10,101 nucleotides of DNA from JAAYUK01 sp964392915. GTDB taxonomy: Bacteria; Nitrospirota; Thermodesulfovibrionia; Thermodesulfovibrionales; Dissulfurispiraceae. The position numbers and the translations under genes were made by a program. Location of the stretch: NCBI GenBank assembly GCA_964392915.1, contig CAYMRS010000067.1, positions 1 through 10,101 of the forward strand, written 5' to 3'. Each line of letters begins with the position of its first letter. The first letter of the stretch is position 1. A model generated the notes under the pieces. The model made no database searches and had not been told where the DNA came from. It saw only the letters and a program-made list of their open reading frames with translations. This document shows, piece by piece, positions 6,096 through 10,101 of the stretch.

Positions 6096-7335
6096 CGGTT
6101 TGAAGGGTATGGAGGACATTCTGCCTCCGGACATTTTGGTCTGGCAGGCAGTAGAAGCGGCTGCACGTGATATATTTGGCCGTTATGGATTTCAGGAGAT
6201 TCGCGTGCCGATTCTGGAGTCGACAGACATCTTTGTCCGCGGCATAGGCGAAGCGACCGATATCATTGAAAAGGAGATGTACACCTTTCTGGACAAGGGC
6301 AACCGTAGCGTGAGCATGCGCCCCGAGGGCACAGCGCCTGTTGTCCGGAGCTATGTCGAGAAAAAACTGCATACCCTGCCGTCACCGCAGAAGTTTTACT
6401 ATTTTGGCCCCATGTTCCGCTATGAGCGGCCGCAGAAGGGACGCTTCCGGCAGTTCTACCAGATTGGGGCCGAGGCATTTGGTGTTGCGGCCGCTGCCAT
6501 GGACGCCGAACTTATCATCTTGCTCAGGAACCTGCTCGAAGCAATAGGATTAAGCGACCTCAACTTTGAAATCAACTCGATAGGGTGTGCCGACTGTCGC
6601 CCCGCGTACCGGCAAGCGCTGCTTGATTTCTTCGGAAACGGGCGGTCCGAGTATTGCCCGGATTGCCAGCGCAGATATGAAACGAATCCGCTTCGCATTC
6701 TCGATTGCAAGCTGCCGCGCTGCGGAGAGCTCAGGCAGGGTGCCCCGACGGTAAAAGACCACCTCTGCGGAGCCTGCAGAACGCACTTTGACGAAGTGCT
6801 TGCTATCCTGAATGCCTTCAATATCCCGCATACGCTGAATCTGAATCTGGTGCGCGGACTTGACTACTATACAAAAACAACGTTTGAAGTAACGAGCGAA
6901 CACCTTGGGGCACAGAAGGCGGTCGCAGCCGGCGGACGCTATGACAGGCTGGTTGAGGAATTTGGCGGTCCTGCTACTCCCGCAATCGGGTTTGCTCTGG
7001 GGATGGAACGCATTGTAACGCTACTGAATGAGCGAAATGAGATCGCACCGCCCGGGCCGAAGGTTTTTGTCGCGACGCTCGGCAAAGATGCTGAGATGGA
7101 AGGATTCAGGATTGCCGAAACGCTTCGCGCCATGGGCATCTGGGCGGAGCAGAGCTATGGAAGCGCTTCATTGAAAAACCAGCTGCGACGCGCCGACCGG
7201 CTCTCTGCGGAATTCGCACTCATCATTGGTGACAATGAACTCAAGGCCGGCAAGTTACAGTGGAAAAATCTGAGAAAGAGCGGGCAGGGTGAAATTGCGC
7301 CGCCAGACGTTGCGGCATTCTTCGCTGATGCCTGA
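6085..7335 (+). CDS. hisS: Histidyl-tRNA synthetase
   Basis: Encodes 416 residues, a normal length. It charges tRNA-His using ATP, a class II enzyme acting as a dimer. Motifs in order: RPEGTAPVVRSY (79-90), motif 2 FRYERPQKGRFRQFYQIGAEAFG (111-133), the HisA histidine-binding box RGLDYYTKTTFE (257-268), AAGGRYDRLVEEFGG (281-295) and motif 3 AIGFALGMERI (300-310), followed by an anticodon-binding domain from about 325. Residues 168-231 hold eight cysteines as four pairs (C168/C171, C191/C194, C208/C213, C228/C231), suggesting zinc in the insertion region; related cysteine patterns occur in some other bacterial HisRS. The start at 6085 overlaps divIVA by 11 bases, with GAAGGGG just before it, and gives the usual N-terminus (GLKGMEDILPP). 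No clear terminator follows. Confidence 0.97.
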   Translation: MNHSGLKGMEDILPPDILVWQAVEAAARDIFGRYGFQEIRVPILESTDIFVRGIGEATDIIEKEMYTFLDKGNRSVSMRPEGTAPVVRSYVEKKLHTLPSPQKFYYFGPMFRYERPQKGRFRQFYQIGAEAFGVAAAAMDAELIILLRNLLEAIGLSDLNFEINSIGCADCRPAYRQALLDFFGNGRSEYCPDCQRRYETNPLRILDCKLPRCGELRQGAPTVKDHLCGACRTHFDEVLAILNAFNIPHTLNLNLVRGLDYYTKTTFEVTSEHLGAQKAVAAGGRYDRLVEEFGGPATPAIGFALGMERIVTLLNERNEIAPPGPKVFVATLGKDAEMEGFRIAETLRAMGIWAEQSYGSASLKNQLRRADRLSAEFALIIGDNELKAGKLQWKNLRKSGQGEIAPPDVAAFFADA

Positions 7336-7385
7336 TAGCTGCCTGAAAGAGTTGGCAATAATAGAGATAGAGCATTCCTGCAAAA

Positions 7386-7440
7386 TGAATCCCGCACCTT
7401 TAAGCCAGGTTCTGTTCTGATCCGGCTCCGTTCATATCTG
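7386..7440 (-). pseudogene. RNase P RNA 3'-end-like remnant
   Basis: On the minus strand 7401-7415 reads ACAGAACCTGGCTTA, differing at one base from the nearly universal ACAGAACCCGGCTTA at the 3' end of bacterial RNase P RNA. The 5' flank also fits: AGATATGAACGGAGCC (7424-7439) resembles the AGATGAATGA...GCC conserved region that precedes it. The rest of an rnpB gene would have to run into 7441-7800, but that stretch encodes the ABC-F protein and I see no GAGGAAAGTCC-type 5' core there. It is therefore at most a 3' fragment, or a chance match. The remaining gap between hisS and the next promoter shows nothing else. Confidence 0.35.
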
Positions 7441-7456
7441 GCTCGCGCAGAAAAGC

Positions 7457-7486
7457 ATGCCAAAACAGGTCTGCCTTTTCTATAAT
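7457..7486 (+). promoter_or_regulatory. Sigma-70-like promoter of the ABC-F gene
   Basis: A perfect TATAAT at 7481-7486 is paired with ATGCCA (7457-7462; 4 of 6 against TTGACA) at an 18-base spacing. The predicted start near 7493 gives a leader of about 12 bases to the ATG at 7505. An ATG at 7457 lies inside the -35 element, so it is not a plausible start codon for this transcript. Confidence 0.55.
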
Positions 7487-7504
7487 AGACAAGCACCTTC
7501 TACC

Positions 7505-9367
7505 ATGATACAGGCATACAACCTCTCAAAATCATACGGCCGCCAGATGATCTTCGATGAAGTCGCGTTCACCGTCAACGCGGGCGAACGCATCGGGCTG
7601 GTCGGCCGCAACGGGCACGGCAAGACCACGCTCTTCAGAATGCTGATCAGCGAAGAACATCCTGACAGCGGATCAATCAGCATCCCGGTCGGCTACACAA
7701 TAGGTCACCTGTCTCAGTACATCAGATTCACCGGGAAAACCGTTCTTGCGGAGGCGTGCCTTTCGCTTCCGCTCCGCGATGACGGGGTTGACGAAACCTA
7801 TCGTGCGGAGAAAGTCCTCACCGGACTTGGCTTTGCAGATGCGGATTTCACACGGAGTCCGCTAGAGCTTTCGGGCGGGTTTCAGATCCGCCTCAACCTC
7901 GCAAAGGTCTTGCTGCAGGAGCCGAATCTCCTTCTCCTCGACGAGCCGACAAACTACCTCGACATCCTCTCTATCCGCTGGCTGAGAGCTTTCCTCCGCA
8001 ACTGGAAAAATGAACTCATGCTTATCACCCATGACCGTGCGTTCATGGACAGCGTTTCGACGCACACCATGGGCATTCACCGCTGCGCGCTGCGCAAGAT
8101 GGAAGGTTCAACCGAAAAATTCTGGCAGCAGATTATGATGGATGAGGAGGTCTATGAGCGCACCCGTGTCAATGACGAAAAGAAGCGCCAGGAGACTGAG
8201 CAGTTCATCAACCGTTTCCGGGCACAGGCCACCCGGGCAAAGGCGGTCCAGTCAAAGATTAAGGCGCTCCAGCGGCATGAGCGGCTCGACAAGCTCGAAA
8301 ATATCCGCACCCTCGAATTCCAGTTCAATGAGGAACCGTTCGTCGGCAGATGGCTTCTGGAGTCAAAGAGCCTCGGCTTCTCCTTTGAACCCGGCGGCCC
8401 GCAGCTTGTCGACAATCTCAGTTTTGTCGTTGACCCAAGAGACAGAATAGCAATTATCGGCCCGAATGGAAAAGGGAAGACCACCCTGCTCAATCTTCTT
8501 GCCGGGGAATTCAGGCCGACGTGTGGAGAAGTCGTACTGAGCCAAAAATGCAGGATCGGCTATTTCGGCCAGACCAATATCGACCGGCTTTCACCTGCAC
8601 TATCGGTTGAAGAGGAAATCATGTCGGTGGTTCCGGATGCGGTTCGCCGCACTGCCCGTGCCATCTGCGGCGTCATGATGTTTGAGGGAGATGCTGCACT
8701 CAAAAAAATAACCGTTCTTTCGGGCGGCGAGCGAAGCCGTGTTCTGCTCGGGAAACTGCTGGCTCAGCCCTCAAATCTGCTGCTGCTCGACGAACCAACC
8801 AACCATCTTGACATGGAATCAGTCGACTCCCTGCTGGAGGCGATTGATGCGTTTGCCGGGGCTGTTATCATTGTCGCGCATAGTGAAATGATCCTGCATG
8901 CGATAGCGACACGCCTCATCGTATTTGACGGAGGCACGGTCAGCACCTTTGAAGGCACCTATCAGGACTTCCTTGAGCGTGTCGGCTGGCAAGGCGAACA
9001 GGAAATGGTCACCGAACAGAAAAAAGCATCTCCTGATGACAAAATAACCAGGAAAGATTTGCGCAAGCTGCGCGCCGATGTCATCACAGACCGCTCAAGA
9101 ATACTCGCACCGTTGCAGAATCGCATCGAACAGATAGAAAATGAAATCGTTCACCTCGAAAAACAGTCCGGGATTGCCGAAAAAAACCTGGTTGCGGCCT
9201 CGGAAATGGGAGACTGGCAGACCATCACCGAACAGTCAAAGCTACTGAATGACGCCAAATCGGAGATAGAAGAACTTTTTGAGGAGTTGACCGAACTCAC
9301 TGAAACCGTTGAGATGAAATCTAAAGAATTCGAGAAGCGTCTGAGCGAGATAGTCGCGGGGATCTGA
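7505..9367 (+). CDS. ABC-F family ATPase (ribosome-associated, duplicated ABC protein)
   Basis: Encodes 620 residues. ABC-F proteins have two ABC ATPase domains and no membrane segments; those studied bind the ribosomal E site and help stalled or drug-bound ribosomes. Domain 1: Walker A GRNGHGKTT (34-42), signature LSGGFQIRL (122-130), Walker B LLLLDEPTNYLD (142-153), switch THD (175-177). A charged helical linker (about 205-285) is the expected P-site tRNA-interaction arm. Domain 2: Walker A GPNGKGKTT (319-327), signature LSGGERSR (405-412), Walker B LLLLDEPTNHLD (425-436), switch VAHS (457-460) where SHD is usual. Residues about 515-615 form a C-terminal coiled coil, as in Uup-like members. 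The start at 7505 gives the normal opening MIQAYNLSKSYG; an in-frame ATG at 7457 lies within the promoter. No SD is visible. It could be a general translation factor or a resistance type; nothing decides which. Confidence 0.93.
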   Translation: MIQAYNLSKSYGRQMIFDEVAFTVNAGERIGLVGRNGHGKTTLFRMLISEEHPDSGSISIPVGYTIGHLSQYIRFTGKTVLAEACLSLPLRDDGVDETYRAEKVLTGLGFADADFTRSPLELSGGFQIRLNLAKVLLQEPNLLLLDEPTNYLDILSIRWLRAFLRNWKNELMLITHDRAFMDSVSTHTMGIHRCALRKMEGSTEKFWQQIMMDEEVYERTRVNDEKKRQETEQFINRFRAQATRAKAVQSKIKALQRHERLDKLENIRTLEFQFNEEPFVGRWLLESKSLGFSFEPGGPQLVDNLSFVVDPRDRIAIIGPNGKGKTTLLNLLAGEFRPTCGEVVLSQKCRIGYFGQTNIDRLSPALSVEEEIMSVVPDAVRRTARAICGVMMFEGDAALKKITVLSGGERSRVLLGKLLAQPSNLLLLDEPTNHLDMESVDSLLEAIDAFAGAVIIVAHSEMILHAIATRLIVFDGGTVSTFEGTYQDFLERVGWQGEQEMVTEQKKASPDDKITRKDLRKLRADVITDRSRILAPLQNRIEQIENEIVHLEKQSGIAEKNLVAASEMGDWQTITEQSKLLNDAKSEIEELFEELTELTETVEMKSKEFEKRLSEIVAGI

Positions 9368-9555
9368 AGCCGTGTCTGCATGGCATATGCTCGCTATGGT
9401 GCTTGGGCCCTGATGAGCTTCCAGATATCCCCCGCCCGGGCACTATCGCCCGGCAGTTGATTGACTGGTTTCTTGCGGCCAGCCTCCGCGCTGACCTTCA
9501 GCATCCCGCAGCGTTAGCCCACATAATTCATAAACATTCGGCGGGAGCAGTTTTT
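9368..9555. other. Non-coding stretch after the ABC-F gene
   Basis: I see no credible gene here. The only structure is a short GC-rich hairpin, CCGGGC (9436-9441) with GCCCGG (9448-9453) and a 6-base loop, without a T-run. The long open reading through this stretch depends on a TTG start with no SD and has no recognisable protein character. Confidence 0.5.
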
Positions 9556-9705
9556 ATGAGTAAAAGGCAGGTTGAGGAAGGCATAAACAATAAAGAACCG
9601 CTCATGGCATCCATGCGGCGGTTTTTATTTCTCTTCGCAGTGGCAGTGATGAGCCTTTTCCTGAGTTTTTGGGCGCAACAGTCCTGCCAAGATGCTCTGT
9701 TGTGA
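9556..9705 (+). CDS. Doubtful 49-residue membrane ORF
   Basis: The ATG at 9556 has GGGAG 8 bases upstream (9543-9547). The product would have a charged N-terminus (MSKRQVEEGINNKEPL), then RR and one hydrophobic segment (FLFLFAVAVMSLFLSFWA), like a small single-pass membrane protein. Against it, a terminator-like hairpin with a T-run (9596-9630) lies inside the reading frame, and that T-run itself creates the Phe-rich start of the hydrophobic part. It lies between the ABC-F gene and an insertion-sequence remnant, so it could also be a 5' gene fragment cut by that element. No family is recognised. Confidence 0.25.
   Translation: MSKRQVEEGINNKEPLMASMRRFLFLFAVAVMSLFLSFWAQQSCQDALL
9596..9630 (+). 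terminator. Terminator-like hairpin, possibly bidirectional
   Basis: AACCGC (9596-9601) pairs with GCGGTT (9618-9623), and CATGG (9603-9607) pairs with CCATG (9611-9615), leaving a small internal loop (one base against two) and a 3-base loop. TTTTTATTT follows (9622-9630). The other side is A-rich (AAACAATAAAG before the stem), so the minus-strand reading also ends in a T-rich tail. It could stop transcription from the ABC-F gene about 230 bases upstream and from the transposase remnant on the other strand. Confidence 0.55.
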
Positions 9706-10101
9706 TGGGAGTGTGTAGTTTTTCAGCAGTGTTCAGGGCATAATCGTTGGTGAGCCAGTTCAAAGATATGTTTCCAGGGATACCCGCTTGCCAGTCTGAA
9801 CCAGAGCCGTCGGGCTGTCTGAATAACCTGAGCCCCAATCTTCAGCAGCCTCAGCCGTAACTGCTGTATCTGCATGGTGGCAAACTCAGTATTGTGCAAA
9901 GCTTCCCGCAGTCTCAGCACCAGCCAATATGCCGCCATATGCAGAAACAGCCGAAACTGATTGCTGAGGAATCTGTGGCAGCTGAGCCGGTCGGCTGATA
10001 CTGTTGATGGGCAGACTGAAGATGCTCGGACCCCATCTCCGCGAGAACGTCGTTTCTGATAAGCCCGATGACGTATCGGAGCTTCTCCTGTTCGCAATAC
10101 T
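9706..10101 (-). mobile_element. Partial IS1380-family insertion sequence, outer boundary uncertain
   Basis: The element is recognised only through its transposase remnant. I could not identify a terminal inverted repeat or a 4-bp target duplication with confidence; the end lies somewhere between about 9640 and 9722. An inverted repeat CAACAG (9677-9682) / CTGTTG (9697-9702) is present near the expected end but cannot be tied to the element. The other end is outside the window. Confidence 0.5.
9723..10101 (-). pseudogene. IS1380-family transposase remnant, internally deleted and frame-disrupted
   Basis: The 3' part in one frame encodes ADRLSCHRFLSNQFRLFLHM, then AAYWLVLRLREALHNTEFA and LRLRLLKIGAQVIQTARRLWFRLASGYPWKHIF, which is the C-terminal region of IS1380-family DDE transposases (SCHRF..NQ.RL..H.AAY, ...LRLRLLKIGA). 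Upstream, in a different frame (from 10099 down), lies EQEKLRYVIGLIRNDVLAEM followed by GSEHLQSAHQQYQPTG, which matches a segment that normally sits well over 100 residues earlier in these proteins. The two parts meet near 9985-10005, so a middle section including part of the catalytic core is missing and the frame is shifted. The stop codon is at 9723-9725. The N-terminal part lies beyond the window. A functional protein is not possible from this arrangement. The 124-residue open frame covering the region starts in the wrong frame for its first 30 or so residues. Confidence 0.8.

Noticed and set aside
7336..7456. Terminator after hisS
   Set aside because: The only pairing found (AGCC..GG with CC..GGCT near 7403-7426) is weak, bulged and lacks a T-run.
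9436..9453. GC-rich hairpin after the ABC-F gene as a terminator
   Set aside because: It has a 6-bp stem with no following T-run on either strand. The hairpin at 9596-9630 is a better candidate.
10007..10097. N-terminal part of the 124-codon minus-strand frame as a real protein start
   Set aside because: Transposase similarity in this part is in a different frame. The open frame joins unrelated residues to the genuine C-terminal segment.
1..10101. CRISPR arrays, tRNA genes, anti-phage or toxin-antitoxin loci
   Set aside because: No spaced direct repeats, cloverleaf-like sequences or known defence or toxin domains were seen on either strand.

Overview
The window is bacterial chromosome, densely coded and moderately GC-rich by eye. 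Two Sec-type signal peptides, a membrane histidine kinase paired with an NtrC-type regulator, and a yggS-proC-yggT-divIVA-hisS cluster suggest a Gram-negative bacterium of the Nitrospirota or Desulfobacterota (Deltaproteobacteria) type. That placement rests on gene content and order and is not firm.

Left part (1-3742, all minus strand). A histidine kinase (2294-3742) and a sigma-54-dependent response regulator (890-2281) form a tight two-gene operon. Downstream of the regulator, at 808-824, is a very good match to a sigma-54 -24/-12 promoter pointing at two small secreted-protein genes. The first (462-743) encodes a lysine/alanine/glutamate-rich low-complexity protein with a strong Shine-Dalgarno (SD) site. 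The second (55-384) encodes a small, probably beta-rich periplasmic protein. A terminator-like hairpin (401-430) sits between them, almost touching the ribosome site of the second gene, and another terminator (11-41) closes the unit. The simplest reading is a self-contained envelope-sensing module: kinase, sigma-54 activator, then a sigma-54-driven pair of exported proteins.

Middle (3743-7335, plus strand). A 93-base divergent intergenic region carries promoters for the kinase operon and for a five-gene cluster: yggS (PLP homeostasis), proC (proline synthesis), yggT (membrane protein), a DivIVA-family protein and hisS (histidyl-tRNA synthetase). Every junction is within 1 base or overlapping, so the cluster is probably one translationally coupled operon mixing cell-pole/division functions with housekeeping metabolism.

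Right part (7336-10101). The short gap after hisS contains, on the minus strand, a stretch that closely resembles the 3' end of RNase P RNA with no matching 5' body. An ABC-F ATPase (7505-9364 plus stop) follows with its own TATAAT promoter. Beyond it lie a terminator-like hairpin (9596-9630), a doubtful 49-residue membrane ORF, and a decayed IS1380-family transposase (9723-10101, minus) with an internal deletion and frame change; it runs off the window.

A recurring feature is that the first genes of the three transcription units starting inside the window with sigma-70-like promoters (kinase, yggS, ABC-F) have no visible SD site and very short or absent leaders, whereas genes inside operons have strong ones.
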